From the NCBI GenBank assembly GCA_964410625.1, contig CAYPHY010000027.1, positions 6,972-70,971 on the forward strand: 64,000 nucleotides of DNA, in the 5' to 3' direction. Below, piece by piece: positions 15,808 to 23,528 of the stretch (position 1 is the stretch's first letter; each line of letters opens with the position of its first letter). The position numbers and the translations under genes are program-made. Below the pieces are notes generated by a model. The model had not been told where the DNA came from. It made no database searches and worked only from the letters and a program-made list of their open reading frames with translations. This stretch comes from CAYPHY01 sp964410625 (GTDB lineage Bacteria; Chloroflexota; Anaerolineae; Promineifilales; Promineifilaceae).

Positions 15808-17502
15808 ATGGACTTTATGAACTGCTGGAACCCGGCGACGGGGGAGACTTTTGATCAGGTGGCGATGGCAACGACCGCCGACGTGCAAAACGCGCGGCGC
15901 GAGTTGGGCGAACGGGCCAGGGAGTGGGCGGCCAAGCCGGTGGGCGAGCGCGTGCGCTTGCTCAACCAGCTACGCCACGTCATGCTGGAGGCGACGGATG
16001 AGATCACGGCCGTTGTCAATCAGGACCACGGCAAAAGCCGCCAGGACGCGCTGGCGGAGATCATCATGACCGCCGATAAGATACACTACTACTGCGCCAA
16101 CGCCACGCGCTGGCTGCGGCGGCGCAGCGTCTCTCCCGGCATCTACTTCTTCCGCCGCTACTATGCCGAACCCGTCCCCTATGGCGTGGTGGGGGTCATT
16201 GGGCCGTGGAACTTCCCCTTTGATCTGACAATGACGCCCGTTGTTTCCGCGTTGCTGGCCGGGAATGTGGTCATGGTCAAGCCGTCGGAGGTCTCGGCCG
16301 CTGTTGGGGCGATGATGGAAAAGCTGTTCTTGCGCGTGCCGGAGCTGGCCCCCTATGTGCGCTTCTTGCATGGCGACGGCCGCACCGGGGCGCAACTGGT
16401 CGAGTCGCGGCCTGACCTCGTCTTTCTCACTGGCTCGGTGGCAACAGGGAAGAAGGTGGCGCAAAAGTCGGCTGAATTGATGATCCCCTTCCTCAGCGAA
16501 CTGGGCGGCAAAGACCCGATGATCGTCCTTGAAGATGCGGACGTGGAAGCGGCGGCAAAGTGGGCGGTGTGGGGGTCGAACTACTGTGTCGGTCAGGCCT
16601 GTGTCGCCGTCGAGCGCGTCTATGTTGTCGAGCCGGTTTACGACCGCTTTGTCCAGGCTGTGCTGGAAGAGACGGCGAAGTTTACGATGGGTCACACCGG
16701 CTCCATCCACAACCCCTACCACATGGGGCCGCTGACCTTTGAGCGGCAGTGCGCCATTGTGGACGAACATTTGCAAGAGGCAGTGGCGAAAGGGGCGAAG
16801 ATTGTGGCAGGCGGCCGTCGCCAGGGGCAATTTATGGAGCCGACCGTTGTCGTGGACGTAGATCACAGCATGAAGCTGATGTGGGACGAGACCTTTGGGC
16901 CAGTGCTGCCGATCATGAAAGTGCGCGACGAGAGCCACGCCATCCAGCTTGCCAACCATAGCTATATGGGCCTCAGCGCCTATGTCTGGAGCAACGACCT
17001 GAAACGAGCGCGGCGCATCGCCAGCCAGTTGCAGGCGGGTGCGGTCAATATCAACGATGTCCTCGGCCACTTTGCCCCCTCCGCCCTCCCCTTTGGCGGG
17101 ATGAAGCAGTCGGGCAACGCCCGCACCCACGGCCGCGACGAGGTGTTGCAATTCACCCAAACCCGTTCTGTCGCCTGGGGTTTACCGCCCATGGCCATTG
17201 ATCCGGCGGTGATGATGCGCCAACCGGGACATTACTGGCTCGGCCGCGCCATTGCCCATCTCTTCTTTGGCGTGGGGCTGAAGCAGCGGTTGGAGGGGGT
17301 TGGGTTTTTGTTGCGGCAAGTTCAGAAGGCGGAGGAGCAGGGGAGCGGAGGAGCAGAGGAGCGTAGACAGTTGGCGGTTGGCAGTGGGCAGTCAGCGAAT
17401 GGGCACTCAAGAAACGGTATAATGAAAGGCGTCGCGGCCGCTGGAGCAGCGGTGGTCGCATCGGCCGTTGTGGGTTGGAGCCTCTTCCGCGCTCGACGTT
17501 AG
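15808..17502 (+). CDS. Aldehyde dehydrogenase with C-terminal membrane anchor
   Basis: This is a 564 aa NAD(P)-dependent aldehyde dehydrogenase. The substrate-channel Asn is Asn135 in GPWNFPF, the general base Glu231 in SELGGKDP, and the nucleophile Cys265 in NYCVGQACVAVERV. The core ends near residue 500 (family about 455-500 aa). The extra tail holds a low-complexity repeat-derived segment (507-532) and then a hydrophobic helix (GVAAAGAAVVASAVVGWSLF) ending RARR, a tail anchor like that of fatty-aldehyde dehydrogenases. The SD is CGGAG 9 nt before ATG. It lies 54 bp behind the GMC oxidase, which has the same tail design, so a membrane-bound alcohol-to-acid pair for hydrophobic substrates is likely. 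The substrate itself is inference. Confidence 0.9.
   Translation: MDFMNCWNPATGETFDQVAMATTADVQNARRELGERAREWAAKPVGERVRLLNQLRHVMLEATDEITAVVNQDHGKSRQDALAEIIMTADKIHYYCANATRWLRRRSVSPGIYFFRRYYAEPVPYGVVGVIGPWNFPFDLTMTPVVSALLAGNVVMVKPSEVSAAVGAMMEKLFLRVPELAPYVRFLHGDGRTGAQLVESRPDLVFLTGSVATGKKVAQKSAELMIPFLSELGGKDPMIVLEDADVEAAAKWAVWGSNYCVGQACVAVERVYVVEPVYDRFVQAVLEETAKFTMGHTGSIHNPYHMGPLTFERQCAIVDEHLQEAVAKGAKIVAGGRRQGQFMEPTVVVDVDHSMKLMWDETFGPVLPIMKVRDESHAIQLANHSYMGLSAYVWSNDLKRARRIASQLQAGAVNINDVLGHFAPSALPFGGMKQSGNARTHGRDEVLQFTQTRSVAWGLPPMAIDPAVMMRQPGHYWLGRAIAHLFFGVGLKQRLEGVGFLLRQVQKAEEQGSGGAEERRQLAVGSGQSANGHSRNGIMKGVAAAGAAVVASAVVGWSLFRARR
17329..17405 (+). repeat. In-frame repeat insertion in the aldehyde dehydrogenase
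   Basis: GA-rich DNA shares the unit AGGGGAGCGGAGGAGCAGAG with 14977-15105, followed by GTTGGCAGTGGGCAGTC, also seen in the intergenic run 50938-51055 in inverted form. It encodes EEQGSGGAEERRQLAVGSG between the enzyme core and the tail anchor. Confidence 0.75.
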
Positions 17503-17543
17503 TGAGCTGTCCGGTAGTAAACCGACAGGACTAGGAGGCTACA

Positions 17544-17563
17544 CCGGTTGAAACCGGCTTTTT
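17544..17563 (+). terminator. Rho-independent terminator after aldehyde dehydrogenase
   Basis: CCGGTTGAAACCGG forms a tight hairpin followed by CTTTTT, 42 bp after the stop. It should end the oxidase-dehydrogenase transcript. Confidence 0.75.
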
Positions 17564-17568
17564 CATTG

Positions 17569-17610
17569 AGCGGATAAGCGGATGTTGATTGTTCATCCGC
17601 TTATCCGCTT
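17569..17610. repeat. Inverted repeat AGCGGATAAGCGGATG
   Basis: Arms of 16-17 bp surround TTGATTGTT. Related to the CGGAT-type inverted repeats at 42047-42118 and 45862-45935. It may back-terminate the convergent minus-strand gene. Confidence 0.7.
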
Positions 17611-17646
17611 TCACTCATCCGTTGCAACGCAGCGACGTAAAATACC

Positions 17647-19047
17647 TTAACCCGGCTGCGGGATGGAGACAGATTGCCCGGCCGCTGCCTCTTTCCGCGG
17701 CCGCAACACCCGCCACAAAATGCGCGGATGGAAGAGACTCGTTGGCGGGGCCAGCAAGTTCATCACATTCAAAAAGGCCGCGCCCACCACTTCATCATGG
17801 TGGGTAGCGCGGTTGACACGGCCGACATAGCGGTTGATCAGGTCTATGCCAGGGGGCTTTGGGCCGCTGGTGGTGGAGAAGCGAAAGTCTTCGCCAACCG
17901 CCAGTTGCCAGGGGATGTCTACCACTTTCGCAGCACGCTTGAAGAAGGCCGGAGCCAGGGTAGCCAGCGGTGTCTGCTTTTGCAGCAGCTTGTCCAACTC
18001 GGCCGCTTGCAAGGCGGCCGACGACATCCCTTGCCCATAGGTCGGGTTGAAGCTGGCGATGGCATCCCCTATCACCAGATAGCCTTTGGGAAAACGTGAC
18101 AGCTTCTCGTAATGGCGGCGCAAACTGGCCGGGTACTTATGCACTACCACGTCGGAAAGCGGCTCGGCGCGGCGCATGAGGTTGTAGAAGTCTGGGGCAG
18201 GAAGCTGACGGGCAAAGGCCAGATAGCCCGCTTCATCGGCCGGGGCATGGTCACCGCCCCAGCCGCCAACCGTGACAATCCAGCGGTCGCCTTCAATCGG
18301 AAACGCGCCGGCAAAGCGGGTTTCACATGGGGCATCGGGCGTGAGCATCATCCACCGTCTGCCGCGTGGATCGGCCGGATCACGCCGGTAGAGCCGCGTG
18401 GCATAGCCAATATCCACCTTCACTTCCGTCTCCGCTGGCGCGTCATAGCCCAACGCCTCCAGCCATTTTGGCGTGCGCGACCCACGGCCGCTGGCGTCCA
18501 CGATCAAATCGGCCGTTAACTGCACCAACGCTTTCTCCTGGTCACGGCGCTCCACCAGCAAACCGGTAATACGGCCGTAGTCCGGCGTCGTTAGCAACTG
18601 CTTGACGGCGCTTTGGTCTTGCAGGGTGATGTTCGGCCGGGCCAGGACGCGCTGGCGCAGTAGATACTCCAGGAAAGGACGGCTGACCGTCACCCCTTTT
18701 TGTCCGTAATGAAACGGCCGCCGGTAGCCACCATGGGTATACCAATGCATTCCCTTCCCCATATCTGTAGCCATGGCCCCACCAGCCGACAGCGCCTCTG
18801 GTAGATCGGGAAAGTAGTGGGTCATCGTGCGAAAGCCGCTTGCCAGCAAGCCATGTAAGTGGCGGGTCTGCGGCTGGCCTTTGCGCGATTCGGGGTGGTC
18901 GTTCACGGCATCCCGTTCGAGAATCGTAACCTGTTGAAAGTAGTCACTCAGCACACGCGCGGTCATTAACCCAGCGAGGCTACCCCCGATCACAATTGCT
19001 CGCCCATATTTATGCCCATATTTATGCCCATACTTACCTGTGTTCAT
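17647..19047 (-). CDS. FAD-dependent monooxygenase / geranylgeranyl-reductase-like flavoprotein
   Basis: This is a 466 aa flavoprotein of the aromatic-hydroxylase superfamily. The N-terminal dinucleotide site is AIVIGGSLAGLMTARVL, a GxGxxG variant with Gly-Gly-Ser-Leu-Ala-Gly, followed by VTILERD. The middle DG-like motif is LIVDASGRGSRTPKWLEALG. The C-terminal FAD/ribityl motif is GYLVIGDAIASFNPTYGQGM. The substrate is unknown; similar proteins hydroxylate or reduce lipophilic compounds. The start is ATG 19047. The first 15 residues contain three copies of KYGH/KYGR encoded by a 12 bp tandem repeat, so a start just downstream is possible. Upstream (19105-19126) lie two perfect-phase 11 bp direct repeats. 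The gene is convergent with the dehydrogenase. Confidence 0.82.
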   Translation of the reverse strand: MNTGKYGHKYGHKYGRAIVIGGSLAGLMTARVLSDYFQQVTILERDAVNDHPESRKGQPQTRHLHGLLASGFRTMTHYFPDLPEALSAGGAMATDMGKGMHWYTHGGYRRPFHYGQKGVTVSRPFLEYLLRQRVLARPNITLQDQSAVKQLLTTPDYGRITGLLVERRDQEKALVQLTADLIVDASGRGSRTPKWLEALGYDAPAETEVKVDIGYATRLYRRDPADPRGRRWMMLTPDAPCETRFAGAFPIEGDRWIVTVGGWGGDHAPADEAGYLAFARQLPAPDFYNLMRRAEPLSDVVVHKYPASLRRHYEKLSRFPKGYLVIGDAIASFNPTYGQGMSSAALQAAELDKLLQKQTPLATLAPAFFKRAAKVVDIPWQLAVGEDFRFSTTSGPKPPGIDLINRYVGRVNRATHHDEVVGAAFLNVMNLLAPPTSLFHPRILWRVLRPRKEAAAGQSVSIPQPG

Positions 19048-19104
19048 TTTTATACCTCCGCTAAATCTATTGCCTGCACGTCATGTTACTATTCAATCAT
19101 TTCC

Positions 19105-19126
19105 GTTACGTATCTCTTGCGTATCT
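19105..19126 (-). promoter_or_regulatory. Two 11 bp direct repeats upstream of the flavoprotein gene
   Basis: Read on the minus strand, AGATACGCAAG is followed immediately by AGATACGTAAC, exactly one 11 bp period. This resembles a BTAD/SARP operator in layout. A weak -10 (TTGAAT) follows eight bases later. Confidence 0.45.
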
Positions 19127-19132
19127 TAGGAG

Positions 19133-19179
19133 CAGAAACCGGGTTTCGGCAACTTCGTTGCAGGAGAAACCCGGTTTCT
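19133..19179. repeat. GAAACCGGGTTTC inverted repeat
   Basis: AGAAACCGGGTTTC and GAAACCCGGTTTCT flank a short GGCAACTTCGTTGCAGG stem. It lies directly after the CotH-family stop and may end that minus-strand transcript. Relatives are at 35397-35457 and 61230-61260. Confidence 0.7.
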
Positions 19180-19181
19180 AA

Positions 19182-21380
19182 CTAACCGCTGCGTGGCTCA
19201 AAAACGGCCGTCCTCGTCATATCCCCATCCAGCGTGATCGTAATCGCGGCCGCTGTCTCACCCGTTTCCAACCAGTGGAGGAAGCGGAAGCCCGGTTGTG
19301 GTACAGCCTCCAGCCGCAGCGGGGTGTCGCGGAAGTAAGGGCCGCTATAGCCGTTACCTGGCACAACCACACCCGCCGTCAACACCTCCCCCTGCCCTTC
19401 AACCTGGATGGTCAGGTTGGCGAAGCCAGGGGAGCCGAGATACTCATTCAGGTGTTGGCGCATATAGGCCGGGCGCTCGGCCGCAAACTGGCGCAAGATG
19501 TCTACCTGCCCTTCCCAATTGGCCGGGTTCGGTTTGCCCCAACGGTCGGCATGGGCCGGGATTTCGGCGGCGATTCCCGCTTGCAGTTCGTCAATGATCG
19601 CCAGTACACGCGCCGGATCATAGGTCGTGTTCAGATGGGCGGCGAAACGCTGGACAAATTCAGCGCGGAACTCGTTGTTGGTCAGCAAGCGACGGAAGGG
19701 CAATGAGGCGTATTTGTCGCGTGCCGAGCCGCTGGCGGTGGTCAGCCGCTTGACCGTGTTTTCGCGATAGTTGCCAGGCAGAAAGCCGCCATCAAGGTCC
19801 ATCAGCAGCCAACGCCAACGGCCGTCGTCATGCGCACGCCAGTAACGATAGTTGTTGCCCGGCCATTCGCGGTTCGCGCCATAGATTTCGACGATATGGT
19901 AGTCCATGAAGGAGTCTACATCCAACTGCGCCTGCACGGCCGCATAGTTGGCCGGAAGGTTAAGGTTTTGCTTGCGCAGGAAGTTGTAGAAGTTGTTCCA
20001 GGCGGCCGCGCTCCCATTGATCACCCGCGTCTTATTCTCCAGCATGTCGAACTCATCCTCGTCCAGGTCATAGGCACGCTCGACGAAGTTCTCGTCCATC
20101 TTCTGGCGGATGTTGTAGATGCCCCAATATTGGCCGTTGAGGAAGAGGATCGCCGGACGGTACGCTTGCTGGTCGAGGTCCATCTGCCCCTGGATAATCG
20201 CCTGTTGCAGCGCGTCGCGGAACAGCGTGCGTTCGGCGTCGGTGTTGCCGGAATTACGCAAGACAAGGCGATCATATTCATCCAACGGCACATCCTCGAA
20301 CACCTCATAATCTATGTCGCCATCACCATACAACTTGCGGGCTTTCAATTCAAAGGATTTGCGTTCCTGCAAGCGGCTGCAATTGCCGAAGATTTCAATG
20401 CCCACATCCTGGTGGATGACCCGTTCGCCATCCGGTTCATACATCTCCAGGCTCGACGGCCGTTCCCACTTCTGGTTCCAATTCACCGGCTTTTTGCTAC
20501 AACGCCCCTTGACTCCTTTCGTCCCGGCAACGTAGATGCCGATCCGGTTGTCGAACAGATGCGCCGGGTCGGTGGCAATGGAAACGACGGGCAACGTAGA
20601 GTCGAGGCCGAAGAAGTAGGTGTGGGTCTCAGTTGGGCTGTCCAGCTTGTCGGCCGTCAGCGTCCGCGCTCGAACCACAGTCGTTTCGTTTAGCTGGATG
20701 GGGTTGGTATAGATGGGGGAAGCGGCCGTTGGCTTCGAGCCATCCAGCGTATAGTGGATCGTCCCCCCTGGTTCGCCAGTGGTCAGCACCAGCGTCCGGT
20801 TGCCGTTGTAGAAGCCACCGGATAGGGAGAAGTCTGGCTTGTCGGCGATGTCCAGCGTGGCATAGCCGGGGGTCGTGTTTGCCGCGCCAGGAGTTGGTTG
20901 GTCAAAGTAGAGCCAGTTTGAGCCGCCATCGGGGGAACGGCCGAGGCTGATGTCCGGCTCCTGCTCGTCGAAGCTTATACTATCCACCAACACCCCTTGC
21001 GGCGTAAAGAGCGCCACATCGTCGCCATCCATGTCCAGGTCGAAGTTCATGTGGACGCCCTTCACGTTTTCGTCTACCCACAGCAGCAGATAGCCACCGG
21101 CCGGAATCTTCGTTTTCTTCGGGATTTTCGACTTCTTCGGTTTGTTGAGATTGTTGGTCAGATAGTAGTTGGACAGGTCAACCTCTTTAGGTCCGGGATT
21201 ATACAGCTCAACCCATCCGCCATAGTTGGTGAATTGGGGGTCGAGGTTGGTCGAGGCATTGCCCACCAGCACTTCGTTGATGACGACGGCCGGCCCCTGG
21301 GCATTGAGCGAGGGGACGGCCGTCAGGGTGAATAGGGTAAAGATGAAAGTTAGTAGTAGTGTACGCGCTAATGTTTTCAT
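19182..21380 (-). CDS. Secreted CotH-family protein with lamin-tail and chitobiase-like domains
   Basis: This 732 aa exported protein has a signal peptide (TLLLTFIFTLFTLTAVPS, cleavage near LNA|QG, residue 27). Residues about 30-170 are a lamin-tail domain (VVINEVLVGNAST, GGWVELYNPGPKEVDLS). About 187-258 is a chitobiase/beta-hexosaminidase C-terminal-like domain (GGTIHYTLDGSKPTAASPIY). About 260-600 is a CotH kinase-like domain (VSIATDPAHLFD, YRPAILFLNGQYWGIYNIRQ, DWRWLL-like WRWLLMDLDGGF). The last 70 residues are a beta domain of the divergent InlB-repeat kind (PGFRFLHWLETGE, TAVFEP). CotH of Bacillus is a spore-coat protein kinase; secreted CotH proteins with lamin tails are often found with polysaccharide or surface-protein genes. 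The actual role here is unknown. Confidence 0.88.
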   Translation of the reverse strand: MKTLARTLLLTFIFTLFTLTAVPSLNAQGPAVVINEVLVGNASTNLDPQFTNYGGWVELYNPGPKEVDLSNYYLTNNLNKPKKSKIPKKTKIPAGGYLLLWVDENVKGVHMNFDLDMDGDDVALFTPQGVLVDSISFDEQEPDISLGRSPDGGSNWLYFDQPTPGAANTTPGYATLDIADKPDFSLSGGFYNGNRTLVLTTGEPGGTIHYTLDGSKPTAASPIYTNPIQLNETTVVRARTLTADKLDSPTETHTYFFGLDSTLPVVSIATDPAHLFDNRIGIYVAGTKGVKGRCSKKPVNWNQKWERPSSLEMYEPDGERVIHQDVGIEIFGNCSRLQERKSFELKARKLYGDGDIDYEVFEDVPLDEYDRLVLRNSGNTDAERTLFRDALQQAIIQGQMDLDQQAYRPAILFLNGQYWGIYNIRQKMDENFVERAYDLDEDEFDMLENKTRVINGSAAAWNNFYNFLRKQNLNLPANYAAVQAQLDVDSFMDYHIVEIYGANREWPGNNYRYWRAHDDGRWRWLLMDLDGGFLPGNYRENTVKRLTTASGSARDKYASLPFRRLLTNNEFRAEFVQRFAAHLNTTYDPARVLAIIDELQAGIAAEIPAHADRWGKPNPANWEGQVDILRQFAAERPAYMRQHLNEYLGSPGFANLTIQVEGQGEVLTAGVVVPGNGYSGPYFRDTPLRLEAVPQPGFRFLHWLETGETAAAITITLDGDMTRTAVFEPRSG

Positions 21381-21526
21381 GCCTACATGATAATTAAACC
21401 GATGTAGGCGTTTTAGCAGCCGGGGTTATTTATTTATGCTCGCAAATCGGAGAATTGTTGTCCTTACAAAAGTAAGGGCAAGCGAGCTTCGAAAGAGGTG
21501 GTTGGTTATCGTTATACGCTTATCGA

Positions 21527-22699
21527 TCAGTCACGGCCGAAGGCTCCCCGCGCCGTCGCCCCAACCAACAGCAGCACGGCCACGCCCATCGCCGCACTCC
21601 CGCCCACAAAGACGGCCGCCGGTCCAAACAGATCATAGACCACACCTCCAACCAGATTCGCCAGCAGCGGGGCCAGCCCAAACATGATCCCAAACAAGGC
21701 CGACTGGGCGGTGGATGACCAACATTCTGGAACGCGTTCCGTCACCAGGCGCACCGCGGTGACATAAAACAGACCAAAACCCAACCCTTTCATGACGGCA
21801 AAAGCCAACACCATCCCCGGCGTGGCGGAGAGCACATAGCCGAGAAAGGCGGTTCCGAGCAAGCCACAAGCCAGCAAGAGCGTTTTCGAGCCGCGCAGTC
21901 GTTGCAGCACCAGGACGCTATAATACATACTAGGCGGTTCGCTTAACGCTCCCAGCCCCGGCAGCATTCCGATCAGGAGCTTGCTGCCGCCCAGATAGTC
22001 CATATAGACGCCTTCAAAAGTCATCGCCAAGCCCATCGAGATACCCACCAGAAAAGAGGCGCCCAGGATGGTCATCAGCAGGCGGTCGTGGCGCATATCG
22101 AGCAGCGGCGGCCGCTCCTCCTTCGGAACCACTGCCCCTTCCTCAAGCAGTCCGGCCAGGCCAATCAACGGCAGCAACAGCAAGGCGGCGAGGATGAACA
22201 TCGGCCGAAAGCCCACTTGCTCCCACAACGCGCCGCTGCCAATCGCCGTCAGCGCGAAGCCCACCGACCCCCACAGCCGCATACTGCCATAGTTGAGGCC
22301 ATAGCGCAGCGCCATCCGCGCGATCAGGCTGTCGGCCACCGGCACAATCGGGCTATGGAAGAGGGAGAGGATGAACATCAGCACCACCAGCGCGGGAAAC
22401 TCTCGCGCAAAGTTGAGCAGCAGCAAGGTCAGGGCAAAGCCAACGATCAGCCATTTGAGCAGCGGCACGCGCCAGCGGCGACGGTCAGCCACCGAAGACA
22501 GGAGTGGTGCATAGACGAGGATCATCAAGGGAGCGAAGGCGGAAAGGAGGCCGATTTGACGGCCGTTTAGCCCTAATTCGGCAAAGTAGACATTGATAAA
22601 CGGCATAAAAATGCCAACGCCACCCCACCAATTCAAATAATAGAGCGAGCCACGATTCAACGGGCTGAGTGAGGCGGGAAAAGGAGCCAATTTAATCAT
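21527..22699 (-). CDS. MFS transporter (MFS_1-like)
   Basis: This 390 aa polytopic membrane protein has about 12 predicted helices. The N-terminal signature (YYLNWWGGVGIFMPFINVYF, GLNGRQIGLLSAFAP) followed by ADRRRWRVPLLKW after TM2-3 matches the MFS_1-like/LacY-nucleoside symporter group. A cytoplasmic charged loop (LLEEGAVVPKEERPP) separates the two six-helix halves. The substrate cannot be predicted. The 147 bp upstream of the CotH gene and the 150 bp downstream of this gene show no shared promoter, so it is probably a single-gene unit. The start is ATG 22699, with CTCAGGTG about 10 nt upstream as a weak SD. Confidence 0.85.
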   Translation of the reverse strand: MIKLAPFPASLSPLNRGSLYYLNWWGGVGIFMPFINVYFAELGLNGRQIGLLSAFAPLMILVYAPLLSSVADRRRWRVPLLKWLIVGFALTLLLLNFAREFPALVVLMFILSLFHSPIVPVADSLIARMALRYGLNYGSMRLWGSVGFALTAIGSGALWEQVGFRPMFILAALLLLPLIGLAGLLEEGAVVPKEERPPLLDMRHDRLLMTILGASFLVGISMGLAMTFEGVYMDYLGGSKLLIGMLPGLGALSEPPSMYYSVLVLQRLRGSKTLLLACGLLGTAFLGYVLSATPGMVLAFAVMKGLGFGLFYVTAVRLVTERVPECWSSTAQSALFGIMFGLAPLLANLVGGVVYDLFGPAAVFVGGSAAMGVAVLLLVGATARGAFGRD

Positions 22700-23085
22700 T
22701 TTTCACCTGAGATTCATATGATAGAGAGCGGACGCAGATTTGCGCTGATAGGACGCTGATTTTCGCTGACTTTTTCTAAAACGCTGGTATTACACTGTTT
22801 TAAAAGTTTGAACAACTGTCATTCCGAGCGGAGTCTTCGGAGCGAGGAATCCCTATCCATTCGCTGGTCAACGAAATCGCAAGGGATTCCTCGCTCCGCT
22901 CGGAATGACGTTGCGATCACTTTTGAAACAATGTAGTTGATTTGCGTGCAATATTACAGCCTATTAGCGACCGCCAACGGCCGCTCTCTGCTTTTACAAT
23001 CGCTGAAAAAATAGTGATCATAGCAATGATCTCCACGACCTGCGAGCATTTCCCCCTGTAGCGCGGGTTGCTAACCCGCAGGCTT
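22700..23085. other. Intergenic region rich in repeats
   Basis: It holds near-direct repeats GGACGCAGATTTGCGCTGA and GGACGCTGATTTTCGCTGA (22731-22769), the second copy of the GTCATTCCGAGCGGAG element (22791-22935), and a small hairpin GCGGGTTGCTAACCCGC (23062-23078). No gene is seen. Confidence 0.6.
22791..22935. repeat. Palindromic element, family GTCATTCCGAGCGGAG, copy 2
   Basis: The outer arms TACACTGTTTTAAAAGTT (22791) and ACTTTTGAAACAATGTA (22919-22935) match copy 1 in the same orientation. The inner core is reversed. The GTCTTC indel is now in the left arm, and the loop CTATCCATTCGCTGGTCAAC is the reverse complement of the copy 1 loop with a few changes. Confidence 0.85.
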
Positions 23086-23114
23086 TTGACAACCAACACA
23101 AAAGTTGCTACGAT
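23086..23114 (+). promoter_or_regulatory. Sigma-70 promoter of the small ORF
   Basis: Perfect TTGACA (23086-23091), 17 bp spacer, TACGAT (23109-23114). This is the best-looking promoter in the window. It would start transcription near 23121, some 40 nt before the small ORF. Confidence 0.65.
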
Positions 23115-23161
23115 TCCCCCATTATTTATTCGTTCACTTAGCACAAAAAGGAGGTGGGCAG

Positions 23162-23245
23162 ATGACAACGCAAATGAATCTATCCCGCACCGGGGCAACG
23201 CCACATGCCGCTTGTCTTCGCTTACCTCCCTATGAGAACAGCTAA
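23162..23245 (+). CDS. 27-residue small protein or leader peptide
   Basis: The product begins MTTQMNLSRTGATPHAAC and ends LRLPPYENS, then TAA. It has its own promoter (23086-23114), a near-perfect SD (AAGGAGG about 7 nt before ATG) and a rho-independent terminator 40 nt after the stop. The transcript would be about 195 nt and encode nothing else. There is no TM or signal. One Cys, a Pro-Pro and a terminal NS are the only notable features. It could be a leader peptide for attenuation (the ABC exporter lies downstream beyond three hairpins), a secreted peptide precursor, or an unrelated small protein. No family recognised. Confidence 0.55.
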   Translation: MTTQMNLSRTGATPHAACLRLPPYENS

Positions 23246-23284
23246 ATCCTTACCGGCTTTCAACCCATAAAAGAGAGACAGACA

Positions 23285-23317
23285 GGTCACAGGCGCGTTT
23301 GCCCTGTGACCTTTTTG
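23285..23317 (+). terminator. Rho-independent terminator 1 after the small ORF
   Basis: GGTCACAGG pairs with CCTGTGACC, followed by TTTTTG. A strong hairpin. Confidence 0.8.
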
Positions 23318-23343
23318 TTTCTATCTGGAATCAAGCACGAGTG

Positions 23344-23382
23344 GTCACGGGATAGCTAAGTTTGCCCGTGACTTTTCTTTTT
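23344..23382 (+). terminator. Hairpin/terminator 2
   Basis: GTCACGGG pairs with CCCGTGAC, followed by TTTTCTTTTT. Its stem resembles that of terminator 1 (GTCACAGG). Confidence 0.75.
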
Positions 23383-23390
23383 GGCAACAA

Positions 23391-23434
23391 AAACGGCCGC
23401 GGGTAAACCCTCTTACCCGCGGCCGTTTCGTTTT
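23391..23434 (+). terminator. Hairpin/terminator 3
   Basis: AAACGGCCGCGGGTAA pairs with TTACCCGCGGCCGTTT, followed by CGTTTT. It is very stable and could work in both directions. It isolates the ABC exporter gene from upstream transcription unless antiterminated. Confidence 0.75.
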
Positions 23435-23444
23435 AATATGAAAG

Positions 23445-23509
23445 GCTCACGCAAAGACGCAAAAATCGCTAAGTATTATCTTTGCGCCCTTTGCGCCTTT
23501 GCGTGAGCT
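23445..23509 (+). repeat. TTTGCG palindromic element, copy 2, next to RBS
   Basis: GCTCACGCAAAGACGC pairs with TTTGCGCCTTTGCGTGAGC. It ends 7 nt before the GAGGAGA ribosome binding site of the ABC exporter. Confidence 0.85.
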
Positions 23510-23528
23510 GTTTTTCGAGGAGACTTTT

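Noticed and set aside
15970..17160. 396-codon minus-strand frame inside the aldehyde dehydrogenase
   Set aside because: Shadow of a high-GC gene; the plus-strand product has complete catalytic motifs.
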